Below, one piece after another: positions 46,049 to 57,079 of a DNA stretch of 64,000 nt. Below the pieces are notes generated by a model. That model saw nothing but the letters and a program-made list of their open reading frames with translations, was not told the origin of the DNA and made no database searches. A program made the translations under genes and the position numbers. The number at the start of each line of letters is the position of its first letter. The first letter of the stretch is position 1. Source of the stretch: Asterella californica. Its lineage: Eukaryota > Streptophyta > Marchantiopsida > Marchantiales > Aytoniaceae. Location: the NCBI GenBank assembly GCA_036924285.1, contig JAYKYS010000004.1, positions 29,544,001 to 29,608,000 of the forward strand. Reading direction: 5' to 3'.

Positions 46049-46850
46049 TAGACTGCCGATATGTTATGTCAGAATCCGTATCTTTTGCTCCTTGTATGGG
46101 GAGTATTAGCCCCCAGATTTCCTGTTATGTTACGAGGATCATTTTAAACACTGCCACGGTGTAATATTCTGTGAAGTCCTGCCATGGTCATGGTGAAAGT
46201 ATGTTTACTTGCACTACCCTTAAATTGGTCTGTAACTCATATTACACCAGTTATCTACATCGTTTCCCGACAGTCTGGGACTATGTTGCTTGCTACACAT
46301 TCCCAATATTCTTGGTACTGGGTACAAGTTGCTCAAAAGTACACAAATCTGAGCGGGAATTCAATCCATGTTTCTTCTCCGTATGTATTTCTCTAGTTAG
46401 CCCAATTCACGGTTAACCTTGACGTGCATATATGTAGGCGATTCTTGCGTCTACGTTCATATCGTTCGTTCATATCGTTCATATATCGTACTCATATTAG
46501 GCTGTCTACAGGCCGCGACTGCTACTAACGGTGATCGATCTCATAGTTTGGCTGCAATTTCCACTTCGTGCAAAACCGGGGAAGATTCTACGCGGATTCG
46601 CGCTCCTTGCATTATGAACGATGCATATTCATTGTGCCTGATGCCAATATAGCTGACAACTAGCTAATCTGGATGTTATTTAACGTACCGTCTCACAGAG
46701 TAAACTGAACTTGCAGCGGATAGGGCAACGAGTCCTCCACCTACCATGACGAAAGTGGCCGGAAGTAAGTCTTCTCATGGTGTAAATTTGATAAACTGAA
46801 AATTCTTTTCTACAAACAGTAGTTGGCAAGGCGACGGGTGGTTCCGTCAA
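46049..46850 (+). repeat. Downstream copy of the duplicated CFAP144-like 5' region
   Basis: Diverged copy of 38659-39590. It keeps the first exon (ATGACGAAAGTGGCCGGA at 46745 onward, with a GTAAGTC donor) and part of the intron. The match is lost near 46850 in the intron, 37-73 bases before the start of the DUF177 gene. The remaining exons of the CFAP144-like gene are absent, so this is a truncated duplicate whose promoter now sits upstream of another gene. Confidence 0.85.
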
Positions 46851-46886
46851 GTTGGCGATCACTTTGGGACAGAGACAGTTTACGCT

Positions 46887-48230
46887 TTGAAGAAGAATTC
46901 CCAGAGTTTCCTGCTCGAACCTATGGCAGCATCGGTGAAGCTCGGGGATTTCCGTTCGAGCTTATTTCAGCAAGTCGCGACGGTCTTATGCGCTCGGCAA
47001 GCACGTGAATCAAAAAGACTGCCAAGCATCAGGTCAGGATGCCAGGGAAATCTCATACGCACGTCGTGCAAGGCAGAGCTAGATGCAGGTCACGTATTCG
47101 TTAAATCCGTACAGGGGACGAGCAGATTATGCTTTTCCAAACAATCTGCTCTTCCTCTGGATCGAGCTAGTGTCCACAGCGAGACCGAAGCAGATGATTC
47201 AGTGAACGAGGATACATGGTTGGGTGCTGTTATATTCAAGCGAAGCGCAGTCCAGACTCACTTTGAGTTTCAAACGTCACTAGAGAAGTTAGGGTTAGCC
47301 GTACTATCATCAGATAGGTCCATATCATTAGCTCATTCTATAGGAATTGTCTCCAAAGCCCATGAATCTGGCCTGGAACAGTTTACCCCAGTTGGCATCT
47401 CGATCGACGTTAACAGGGAGGGGAGGGACTTGAGACTGGACGGACTTGTGCGCACGGCTATCAGTCTTTGCTGCAACAGGTATGATGGACAACTTACTCG
47501 GAAAGAGTTCTGGTATATCGAGAAGCTAGTCGAATTTAAAAATTTAGCTGGCAGCCTGTTGACATCATGAGTCACAAAAAATTGGTCTGGGGAATCTCAT
47601 CTACGTGCTGTAGTAGGCTATGAAGCTAACCATTCGATCCTTGTCTAGTAAGTAAGCTGAGTAAGTATATATGCAACAGGTCTATGCAATTTCGGTTTCA
47701 CTCTCTGCAACGGAAGGAAAAGAAACTAGTAGAACGAGTTTGATAAGCTATTTGGGGGACTTACTAACCTAAGTCTGGTGCTTTGATGTTCTAGGTGTCT
47801 GTCTCCAGTTGTGGAGAGAGTCTTCGCTGATTTCAGCTTGCTGTTAACGGAAAAAGTGGTGAAGGAACCAACTCAACAACGGCTTGGCGTTGTGCTAGGT
47901 GAGAACGGTTACCTGTCCCCGGTTGAGGACGGGGGAGAGCTGGACATCGACTTGGATGACAAGCTCCATTTTCCCCGGGATTCTAGAGAGATGGACCTTT
48001 CCAAGTACATTCGGGACACAGTGCATCTCGAAATTCCATCCAAGTCATTGTGTTCTGCTGAGTGCCGTGGTCTTTGTCTTACTTGCGGCGTAAATCTGAA
48101 TAAGAACACATGCAAATGCGTTGCTGTGAACGTTAGACCCTCTTGGGGACCACTCGAACAGTTAAAACGACAACTAGAAGAGGGAAAACCGGGAGACGAC
48201 TATAAGGAAATTCTGGATGGTTCGGAGTAG
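46887..48230 (+). CDS. Plastid DUF177/YceD-like protein, two exons
   Basis: Exon 1 ends at 47479 (GTATGA donor), exon 2 is 47795-48230 (CTAG acceptor), and the join gives SLCCNRCLSPVVERVFADFS in frame. The C-terminal signature is IDLDDKLHF, DLSKYIRDTVHLEIPSK, then CSAECRGLCLTCG and a further Cys pair (TCKC), the metal-binding-like cysteine set of DUF177. Bacterial YceD acts in 23S rRNA accumulation, and plant homologues are plastid proteins needed for 23S rRNA/intron processing. The start is either 46887 (342 residues) or, as I prefer, MAASVKLGDFRSSLFQQV at 46923 (330 residues), which looks like a chloroplast transit peptide (Ser/Arg/Ala-rich, few acids). The frame has no lesions. The upstream 0.8 kb is the duplicated 5' region of the CFAP144-like gene. 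Confidence 0.85.
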
Positions 48231-48518
48231 AACTGTCGTGTTTTCAGCAGGTTCTCTGTGCTTTAAGGTAATCCAATTCTTCTCACGGGGGTTTTGTTCT
48301 GGTGTTCGGATGCTATACTGCGAAGACCGGTTATATTCATTCGCTGAATTCTCAAACCAAGTCAGAATACATGTTACCACTCCTCGTTACTCACCAGACA
48401 ATTCACTCGTTACTTACATGGGTTCAAAACTGTTATTGGGGGTTACCTTAAATGTGTGGGGGAAGTCATTGTTTTCACTGAAAATTACTTTAACTGGGGA
48501 TCAATTTATAATGCGAAC

Positions 48519-48641
48519 ATCCAAGCCAGCTTTAATAATACAATTGTAACTGTTACAGGGCAAGCTGTATCATGGTCGTCTGCAGGTGCTTGTGGATTTA
48601 AAGGTACAAAAAAAAGTACCCCATTTGCAGCTCAAACCGCT
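48519..48641 (+). pseudogene. rps11: Plastid rps11 fragment (nuclear insertion)
   Basis: Reads [13 protein letters not shown] then [20 protein letters not shown] and TPFAAQTAA, the middle of plastid-type ribosomal protein uS11. Four residues (D-V-R-G type) between VTVT and GQ are missing, and the start and the C-terminal half are absent. It lies in an AT-rich stretch unlike the gene island, so it is plastid DNA in the nucleus. A genuine plastid context is ruled out by the flanks. Not functional. Confidence 0.88.
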
Positions 48642-49228
48642 GCAGACCCTTACGGCCCCTAGGTGGGAGAAGCAAAGCGCATAAAAGCTTTTTGTTTCGC
48701 GACAAAATCTTCCTTCTGAAGAATTCAAATTGCCAGTAGATAGAAGAATAGACAAAAAGTTCTTAAATATCAAATCTAATGGTGCTATACCTGTGGAATG
48801 GACCACTATGGGAACGAGTCCTTTAGTTACATATTGCAAATGCACCTGATCTCGTCATCGGATCTTCCATGTGCGCACGATCAGAGGCAAGACGATTAAG
48901 CAACGTTCAACAGAACGTCTTCGGGTTTGTGCACAAGTTAAAGAGAAAAGTTTTGTAAAACGGTTTTTTATATTTATCAATTAATTTAAGGAGTATTTAT
49001 AGAAAACGATACAATTGCTAATATGATAACCTCAATAAGAAATGCAAATTTAAGAAAAATAAAAATTTTCCCATATATCATTTAAAAGATATTCAAACTC
49101 GTAAATATAAAAATTCCATAAAAAACAAAAAAATTGATCTATTTCTATTTGGAGAGAACATAATTTGATTTGGCTTTTTTTTTATTGAAATAGACTTTCG
49201 ATGATTTGAGTAGGTATGTGTAGCCTAC

Positions 49229-49372
49229 GTCTTATAGCCTCTAATAGGCCTGTCTAACTTTTGACTTATAACCTATCCTCAAGTGTTGGAACTAAAAGCA
49301 GTCTTATAGCCTCTAATAGGCCTGTCTAACTTTTGACTTATAACCTATCCTCAAGTGTTGGAACTAAAAGCA
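49229..49372. repeat. Exact tandem duplication, 2 x 72 bp
   Basis: 49229-49300 and 49301-49372 are identical 72-base units beginning GTCTTATAGCCTCTAATAGG. The surrounding sequence is AT-rich and organelle-like. Confidence 0.9.
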
Positions 49373-49559
49373 GTGTACCCGAAAGAGAAATAAAGAATAA
49401 GAACAGAAAATTTTGTTATTATTTATCTGAACATAGCAGATAAGGAACAGAAAATCAATACATAAAAGTAAGTCTTTCTTATGGATGGCGCGTCGGATTT
49501 TTTAATTATTTGAAGATTTTGCACGAAGTAGTTACCAGCAAAAATTCTTTTTTTTTACC

Positions 49560-49632
49560 TATCGGAAGAGGGATTTGAACCCCCGTGTGCGAATTATGAT
49601 CCCGCTGTTCTACCCTACTAAACTATTCCGAC
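49560..49632 (-). tRNA. tRNA with CAU anticodon (Met or Ile type), organelle-like
   Basis: On the minus strand a full cloverleaf folds. The acceptor stem GTCGGAA/TTCCGAT closes with one G-T pair. The D arm is GTTT/GAAC. The anticodon stem GCGGG/TTCGC encloses the loop ATCATAA (anticodon CAT), and the T arm GGGGG/CCCTC encloses TTCAAAT. The discriminator is A and CCA is not encoded. With T11-A24 it is elongator-like, so either Met or a lysidine-type Ile. The setting is plastid-derived nuclear DNA, so it may be inert despite an intact fold. Confidence 0.75.
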
Positions 49633-50324
49633 ATGCACTTTCGTCAGGTATCAATGGCCTTCCTCCGACGTTTTTTTCTTTATTCAAATCGCATATGTTT
49701 CAACTGGACATAAGAAAGACTCTAGCCGAAATGCAAACATTTCGAGATTTTAATAAGATAAAGAAAGGAGTCGATTCATGTCTAGGTTCATTCGTTACAA
49801 TGAGTCGTCAAGTCATTTCCGGCCTTCGGCCCTTGCACATTAACATAATAAGAATATTTTTCTATTTAAGAAAATTCCTCAAATACCTAAAAGAATAAAA
49901 AGAGAAGCTATTTGCTTCACCCCTCCTGTTACATCGATTTAAATTTTTAGATAATGGATTTTTTTAGGAGAAATTATAGGAAAAATATATATATTATATA
50001 CTTTTGAATCTTACTCATCAAATGACACTTTGTCTATGTTTATGAGCTTGATTATTTCTCGATGAGGGCGCGAGAGGACGCATCACAAAAAAATATTTTG
50101 TTTTTTCAGCGGCAACCACCGGAATATTACAAAACGATTTAAAAACTTTGCTAAACAGGGTCTTGGGGTCCAAGACCACTGCACATCGAAGGAGGGGGGC
50201 GGGGAGTGAAGGCCTAGCCATCCAAACTTTAACCATTTCTCCTTCTTTTGTCTGGCCAAGTTGTTTTGTCTCCGGATTATGCAGGGAGAGGCACGGAAGC
50301 CTTCAAGTATCAATGGCCTTCCTC

Positions 50325-50360
50325 CGAACCGTACGTGCAAGATTTCATCGTATATAGCTT
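50325..50360 (-). ncRNA. Group II intron domain V remnant
   Basis: On the minus strand, AAGCTATATACGATGAAATC is followed by TTGCACGTACGGTTCG. This is the domain V hairpin (AGC, GAAA-type tetraloop region, CACGTACGGTTC). A following GGAGGAAGGCC could be domain VI or the 3' junction. The rest of the intron is not obvious. Confidence 0.6.
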
Positions 50361-51282
50361 TCCGAGTGAATCCACGGGCTCTAGAAGGCCGGCCGAGCTT
50401 TTGACCTGGATTATCAGTGGCCTGATTCCCTTTGATATATCTATATCTCAACTCTATTTTTGTCAGCCGGACTGGAATTGCAAAGTTTGAAGAACGATCA
50501 AGTTTATTTCACTCCGATCAAACCAACTTGGTTCGCGGAGTGCTTCTGTAAATGAGATCATCGTAATTCTTTTTCTTTCTTTCACTCGGACAACAGAATG
50601 CATAGAATCAAGACTGCGGGTCTGTCTTCCCGAAGCAGTCAAACCGACCGACGACATATGTCTCTATGTCTTACGAATAGAATATACAATACAGCATCTT
50701 TGCGCAACCCACAAATCATATTTGATTATCTGGAGCTCATGTGGAGGCACCTACGGCTAGATCTGTAATCTTGGTAGGAATTATTTTAAACTCGACTATC
50801 TCTTAGGAGGGAAGACGATATTCTTTGAAGAAGCCAATGCCCTAAGGTTTCTCTATGAGTTTTCATTGCTTTCACCTCTTTTTCGAGCCGCGAAATTTTT
50901 CAGGACGTTCGGATGTTATTTTTGTCCTTACGTGTTGAAGATTACTGCAAGGTTTAGGAATTATAATTAATCAAATAATTCCAGAAGGAGGTCCAAGGGA
51001 TCTTTCGACGGGATTAATCTGCGCTTAATCAGGAGCCATCTCGGTATTTCTTTATTTATTTCTTGAAATTGAGTGTCTCCAGCTTGTCTTGTAGAACTAG
51101 CACGCAGGCCGTCCGTGTTCTCGAAGGCACTCTTTTCTTTCAAAAAGACCTTGGTTCAGGACAGGAGATGTCACAATGAATGGCCTCGCCAATATTCGGT
51201 AAAGCATTATCTGACCCTTAGTTCTTCGGTTAATTGATATTAGATGAAGTTTCTATGCTGCCTACTTGTATGTATTTCCGGT

Positions 51283-51332
51283 GGAGCAGTGAAATGCGTA
51301 GAGATCGAACCTCCGCAACGGCGCAGAGGCAA
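51283..51332 (+). pseudogene. Plastid-type 16S rRNA fragment
   Basis: GGAGCAGTGAAATGCGTAGA continues to GATCGAAC and CAACGGCG. This is the conserved 690-region of bacterial/plastid 16S rRNA with one change in GGTGAAATG. Only about 50 bases match. Confidence 0.6.
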
Positions 51333-51336
51333 AAAG

Positions 51337-51395
51337 AGGGATAATTAGCTGAGTTGGTAGAGTGCCTCGTTTACACTGAGAGAGTCTACATGTCC
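51337..51395 (+). pseudogene. tRNA-Val(UAC)-like fragment
   Basis: AGGGATAATTAGCTGAGTTG, then GTAGAGTGCCTCGTTTACAC and TGAGAGAGTCTAC, resemble plastid trnV-UAC through the anticodon arm (loop TTTACAC). The plastid gene's intron is absent here and the T arm and 3' acceptor are degraded. Confidence 0.55.
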
Positions 51396-51405
51396 AATAG
51401 AACTA

Positions 51406-51531
<126 letters not shown>

Positions 51532-51602
51532 TCACGTACGGTTCTGAATTGACGGCCACTTGTGTTGGGAGACATCTCCCAAATAAAATCCTCGGTTTAA
51601 GC

Positions 51603-51685
51603 CGGTGACGCCTGTCCAGTGCTGGAAGGTTAAGGAAGTTGGTGACCTGATGACAGGGAAGCCAGCGATTGAAGCCCCGGTAAAC
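51603..51685 (+). pseudogene. Plastid-type 23S rRNA fragment
   Basis: CGGTGACGCCTGTCCAGTGC through AAGTTGGTGACCTGATGACA to GAAGCCCCGGTAAAC follows plastid 23S rRNA just before its GGCGGCCGTAAC segment. The match is lost exactly there. A CACGTACGGTTC at 51526 upstream suggests more group II intron debris. Confidence 0.75.
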
Positions 51686-52266
51686 TAAGACTAGCAGTTT
51701 ATTATTACGATAGGTGCCAATCAGATTGAAAGTTCATAGCAATAAGTGGAGTTCTGACAAGTGCCTCACATATGGAGGCCCTAAGTGAATCGGCATCTAG
51801 TATGTCATACGATTCCTCATCGCATTGACAAATTTTCAAAATGACTAATTCGGTTTTCCATGTTGGCAAGAGCACGGTGTCCTTAGTGGAGGTCTACTCA
51901 AAAGGCTGTTCGGCACTACAGAGGCTCCGCGCTCTCTAGGCATCGACGGAGAGCGTTCTTGTAGTACTCTGTTATCGTCGATCTAAGCCATCTAGGGCGA
52001 ACTGGCAGAGCTTTATCGTATCGCACTATTTTGTCTTATATTCAATATTGGTTTTTACCTGCGTGTATTATAGTCAATACTAAGTAAATTATAAACTACT
52101 TATGTTTATTTTTCATTCGCTTCATATTAGCTTGAACAGTCTCCGGATGTCTTGAGACATGCAGCTATGGTAGAGGCGAGGTCAAAGGGTTCTACAAGCT
52201 AAAGAAGTATCCTTCGGACCCAAAAAAATGCACTCGACCTGTCGGTTTAAAAAATATATATATATT

Positions 52267-52405
52267 TTGGCTGCCATCAGAATGTCGTCGGCGTAGCGAC
52301 ACGCACGAGGATCTTGAACCTGTAATTCATCATCTCGAGTACGCAAAAGCCTCGTAGGTGATCTTAACAGAACTTCTTCGGGAGAGTCCTCCGAGACTCG
52401 AGTGG
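52267..52405 (-). pseudogene. Reverse transcriptase fragment with YADD motif
   Basis: On the minus strand a frame reads STRVSEDSPEEVLLRSPTRL, then a charged stretch and CRYADDILMAAK. RYADD(I/F) is the catalytic motif of group II intron or LINE-type reverse transcriptases. Both sides decay quickly, and an adjacent frame at 52420-52512 has a protein-like FFLEVLRNPYILHEALS. Family undetermined. Confidence 0.5.
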
Positions 52406-53369
52406 AAGCCCCCTACCATGCTTTGTGCTCTAGTAGAAAGTGCTTCATGCAAAATATATGGGTTTCTCAGAACCTCCAAGAAAAACGTTGATTCATCAAT
52501 TTCGAGAGACATGGTCCACGCCCCCCATGGAATGATGGTCAGTATAAGGTCTCAGCTGCTCGGTCTTGGCCGGAATGGCTTCCCCAATCGTAGATGTTTT
52601 AGCTCCCCTGGGGCTTTTTCAGTTTTTTTCAGTTTTTTCCTTTTATATACAAACTTGCATGATCACGAATATTATCTGTTCTTGTACGTTCTCGGCAAAG
52701 GTGAAACACCAGCCGGCTGTACTTAGGCGCATTAGTAATATATTACGGCACCGAAAGTGTGAAAATCTTGTTTTAAAAAATTAAAACTTGGAATTTTTGA
52801 AAAAAATGCTAAACGGAGACATAGATACAAGCACATATATCGAGGTCGTCTTCGGAGCAACTAGCGCAATAGAGGAGAGGGCCGACCAAAGCGATACACT
52901 CGACCAAAGGGTCCGAGCTCCGTTCCACTTGGTACCGTCGGATCACTAAGGCCGACTTTCGTCCCTGCTCGACATGTATGTCTTGCAGTCAAGCTCGCCT
53001 TCCGCGATGCGTCAGCCGCGTTCTTTTGTAGACGTGGTGCTGGCGGCGCTAAGGTCTCGTGACCTTTGGGCCTAAGAAACTGCCGAACAGGTGCTTTTAC
53101 TAAGTTATGAAAGTCAATTCGATGACAACAGCCATATTTGCCGTCCAAACAGTTCAAAAATTAGAGAAAAGTTGCGATCGGTTGGATTCATTCGGGACGA
53201 AAAGGCCGCATTCTTGAGTAACTTTTACAAGTTTTTTTTATTAATTCAAAAAAGCTAATGGTAAATATTCGACCTGATGAAATTAGCAGTATTATGCGCG
53301 GATACGCCAATTGCTATCAGTTTGTCCGAAACAAAGACCGGGCCATCGCCTATTTGGCTAACATCTTTG

Positions 53370-54455
53370 ACTAACATCATACAAATTGTAAGATTGTAAA
53401 TCCATTACGACCAAAATGTTAATGATCTTCTAAGATCATTAACATTTGGTTTGTATGACGTCGTTACTCGTAACTTGAAAAAAAATGTTGTAGCATAGCA
53501 ATAGTCATGTTCTTTAGAAACTCTCTTCTTCTATTTAAAATCAACTCCAACAAACATCCAAATCTTGTGATGATCTTTTCTCATAGAAATCTCTTCATTT
53601 TTGTTTCATTGGTCTCTCTCAAAGCTCTAATCTTTATCACTTGGTACAATAGTCAATGAAGATTATAATATATTTATTGTCTCGAGATGTCTTATTAAAA
53701 AATCATACAAAATCAATATCGCACTTCTCAAATGATCTTAACATTAGAATTCGTCTTAACATAGATGTTCTAGTAGACTTCAGAGTAAATTTCAGAGTAA
53801 CACATCGCAAGTTTTGAAATAATCTAAACACTCTTTGATAATACTTTTCAATGATGATTCGTATCTAAAATCTTGAAAGTTGTTATTTTATCAACAAAGT
53901 GATCTCTGTAAATGATACCTTCGTGGAGACTCCTGCATTAGTTTGAAAACTTTCTTCTAACCAATTGCTCCCTTTAGTAAACAATTTGCTCTTTGATGAA
54001 ATAAAATTCTTTTCATCATGGTGTAAGGTTTGCATCTTTGATCAATGCTTTACGTTCTCAAGTATGCATACTTTCTGAGAAAAACTATCTGCAAAGAAAC
54101 TCCAAATTTTCTTGTACTCGTCTAATACATCTTAGTGCTTGTGATGATCATCACTTGCTCGTCTGAAACTGAATCATCAAACAATTTTTTCTCTCATCGT
54201 CATAAGTTCTCGACAAGTGATCAACATTTGTATAGTTTTTCATTGGTCTATCTTCGATAACACAATTGTATTTTGTTAGAATGATCTTTCAACGAGCAAT
54301 ACGACTTTCGACATTGAGTTTATTAAAGATATACTTTAAAGCTCTGTGATTTGTGACTAGAGAAAATTTCTCTCCTAACAAGTAATATAAAAAAAAATTC
54401 AATCTAGAAATCATAACTAATCTTTCTCGTCCAGTCACGAAATAATTCTCCGTGG
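53370..54455 (-). pseudogene. Heavily mutated relic of a B-like pol (RNase H to integrase)
   Basis: Collinear at DNA level with element B 9570-10640, for example TTTGGTTTGTATGA, TCGTTACTCGT, TTGTAGCATAGCA and TTGGTACAATAGTCA. The differences are overwhelmingly C-to-T and G-to-A on one strand or the other, making it AT-rich with many stops. A 15-base-arm palindrome (AATGTTAATGATCTT / AAGATCATTAACATT) replaces a region that is only a weak hairpin in B. The relic ends where the chromovirus LTR begins at 54456. Confidence 0.85.
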
Positions 54456-55418
54456 TGTCGGGTTACATGACATTCCATACAGCGAAACAGATCTCCAAAA
54501 AACACTCGAGTGATATTTCCACAAGAGGCTGCAAACTCGAGCTTATCAAGCTGAGAACAAGCTAAGTTAAAGTTGAGCTAGACAAGCTACCCCTTAGCTT
54601 AAGTTAAACTATCACTTTGAAAAGATTGAAAATACCAAAATGCAAAGTTTGTTAAGGAGAGTGACCTCGTGCTTTCAATTGTGAGAAATAACGTTCTATG
54701 CAATAGTTAATGCAATTTATAAAGTGTCAAAATTGTGAAAAAGAGAAATTTGTCGATTTTGGCTCGTGATTTGGATCCATAATCTGAAGGTACAAGTGCG
54801 TAAGTGTTAGTGAGTATTATAGTTTTGACTCTTGATTCATAAAAAATGGAGTTATACAAAAAAGTTGACGAAGAAATAATTAGTAAAGAATGTAGAAATA
54901 ACTTATTTTAGGTGTACGATGAGGCTCTAGAGTGAACTCAAACTCGAATGCCCGTGGTGGTGCATTCGCAGCCTTTATATAGTGAGAGGAATAGTACATG
55001 ATAAGCTTTCGGTCAATGCTCATCTCTCACGCGGATCGCTGATGTGGCTTACATGCAGCCTTAGATCTAGAACAACATCTAGAGGTTCAGAATGAGCCAC
55101 GTAGAAGGCTCGCTGGAAAGTTCTAGAAGCTTCTTTCTAGAAATTTCCTTCTGGAAGCTTCCTGGCTGGAAAGTTCTAGAAGCTTCTTTCTAGAAACTTC
55201 CTTTTGGAAGCTTTCCGGTTGGAAAGTTCTAGAAGCTTCCTTCTAGAAACTTCCTTCTGGAAGTTTCCCGGTGGACTTTTGGCGCACTCGTCTATTGGTA
55301 GAAGTACTATTTGCTGCATGTATTCTTCGGCCAACTTAGCCGTAACTAATTCTTATACCAAAGACTTCTACCAAACCAATTTCTCCTCTAGTTGATAAGT
55401 AGGACTCTACTTATTACA
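54456..55418 (-). repeat. Chromovirus 3' LTR
   Basis: Starts TGTCGGGTTACA and ends TTATTACA on the plus strand, 963 bases. It lies next to a polypurine tract (minus-strand AAAAGGGGGGAGG, 55421-55433) and the end of an integrase-chromodomain ORF. A minus-strand TATA box (TATATAAAGG) lies near 54972-54981. It interrupts the B-like relic. Inside are several tandem TTCTAGAAGCTT(C)-type units at 55110-55265. Confidence 0.78.
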
Positions 55419-55431
55419 AACCTCCCCCCTT

Positions 55432-56159
55432 TTAAGAAGCAACGTCCTCGTTGCTCAACTGCTGTTCGAAAGCTTGCACTATGAGTGGGGCGTGTGCAAG
55501 ATTGGTTGCAGGTTCCCATGTTGCTTCATGTAATGGATAGTCTTTCCATTTGACCAAATAATCTACCCGTTGATGACGAGTCTCACGAACACGTTTCTTT
55601 AAGATGCGTTCCACTTCAAACTCTTCTTCGCCATCGATAATTTGAGGGAGAGGTCGCGACTCTTGCGAGTTGCCAAATTGAGGAGGTCGTGGTGTATATC
55701 GCCGTAATAAAGACACATGAAAAACCGGATGAATCTTCATGTGAGGTGGAAGTTCGAGTTTATATGCCACTGCTCCAATTCTACGGACAACAGAGAAAGG
55801 CCCGATGAAACGAGGGTTGAATTTACGACTGCCGATCAGAGTAAGGTTGGTTGTGGATAACCAAACTTGATCACCAATCGTGAACTCTTCATGCCGACGG
55901 TGTCCATCGGCATATTGCTTTTGCCGATTCTGAGCAACTTGTAGTTTCACCTTAGCTTTTTCCACTCCTTGTTGAATTCGTGCAACGAATTCATTGACAG
56001 CATCCACTTTGGTGTTGACTGACGACGTCGTGCTGAATCGTGTCAAACTTGCTGGTGTGAGAGAGTGTTCGCCGTACATGCGATAAAAAAGGCGTTTCAC
56101 GAGTGGATGCATTGAGGGAGTTGTTGTAGGCAAATTCTACCAAAGGGAGTAAGGTGTCC
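55432..56159 (-). pseudogene. Chromovirus integrase C-terminus with chromodomain
   Basis: Minus strand. The end of the integrase core (LLPLVEFAYNNSLNASTRET, 56159 to about 56095) passes through a frameshift in a run of six T/A bases near 56090 into a long open frame. This frame carries the coiled segment with VQQGVEKAKVKLQ-like text, DQVWLSTTNLTL, FIGPFSVVRRIGAVAYKLEL and HPVFHVSLLRRY, then a chromodomain: EVERILKKRVRE, VDYLVKWKDYP and ATWEPATNL. The chromodomain would direct integration to marked chromatin. The rest of the element is cut off by the B-type LTR at 56160. The stop at 55432 is probably the natural one, next to the polypurine tract. Confidence 0.88.
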
Positions 56160-57079
56160 TGTAAACCCTCCGCGATCGTCATCCCCCCGATCAACTACCC
56201 CCCGATCTCTTAACCTCCACGATCGTCATCCACGAATCTTCAACATGTCGGGCCTGTCTCTCACTCAAGGGTCACCTCTGATGGCTTTGATGGAAGCACA
56301 CCATGAACTTGAAGGGAAAATGCTGAGTTCACTCATTCATACACCCACAAACTTATCAACTAAAAATCTCCTTAAACACATCAACTAAAATCCTCCATTC
56401 TAACGACGTCTCTCAAGTTCTCACATGCTAAAAATATCCCACACTCTCTATATTACTCAAGTTGTCATTACGACAATGTGAAAACAAGGATGAGGAGCTC
56501 TTCTCTACTCCTCTATTTATACATTCTAGGTTTTTACTTTGGTACCCTCCGGTAACTCAGCCGTAACTACTTTTACCGAGTTTTACTAAGATATTACTTA
56601 AGGTAAAAGCATTGATCACATGGGCTTTTTACCTTTTCACATGGGCTTATTCCTTCAAAGTCAACAACTTCTAAAAGGATTCTGGAATATTCTCAAGGAA
56701 TCTCGAATTTCCACCCCCCTTCTACACTAGGACCCACTAAAAAGGAAACATGTGGAATCTCTTCTTGTTTTTAATGCCCACAAAGTCCACAACTTTAATC
56801 CAACCACTAATATCAAGTCAAAAAGGAGATAAGGGATACTTTCCACCTCCTTTCTACCTTTTAGACAAGATGACAAGATAGTAGTGCTCACTCTTTAGCA
56901 AATATCTGAATTCTGTCAAAAGTACAGCTAAGTTTAACCATAACTAACTTTTAGCTAGTCACGACTAACTTGATACCTCCTTAAAGTACTTTGGCAGCAA
57001 ATAAACATTCTCAACACTTAGTTATAACTAAATACCTTACTAATGGACAAACTTCCTATGTGTAACATAGGTCGTTACA
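56160..57079. repeat. B-family LTR joined to unrelated flanks
   Basis: About 96-97% identical to element B's LTRs, with the same TGTAAACC and GTTACA ends and a TATA box at 56513-56521. On the left it abuts chromovirus integrase, on the right element F gag, with no direct target duplication (TGTCC on the left, GGACA on the right). It is therefore not a simple solo LTR. Confidence 0.92.

Noticed and set aside
46745..46850. Second complete CFAP144-like gene
   Set aside because: Only the first exon and part of the first intron are duplicated; later exons are absent.
48456..48662. Intact rps11 gene
   Set aside because: Only the middle of the protein is present, residues are missing inside and the frame soon ends.
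50018..50490. ORFs around the group II domain V
   Set aside because: They overlap on both strands and run across the structured intron remnant; no maturase motif is visible.
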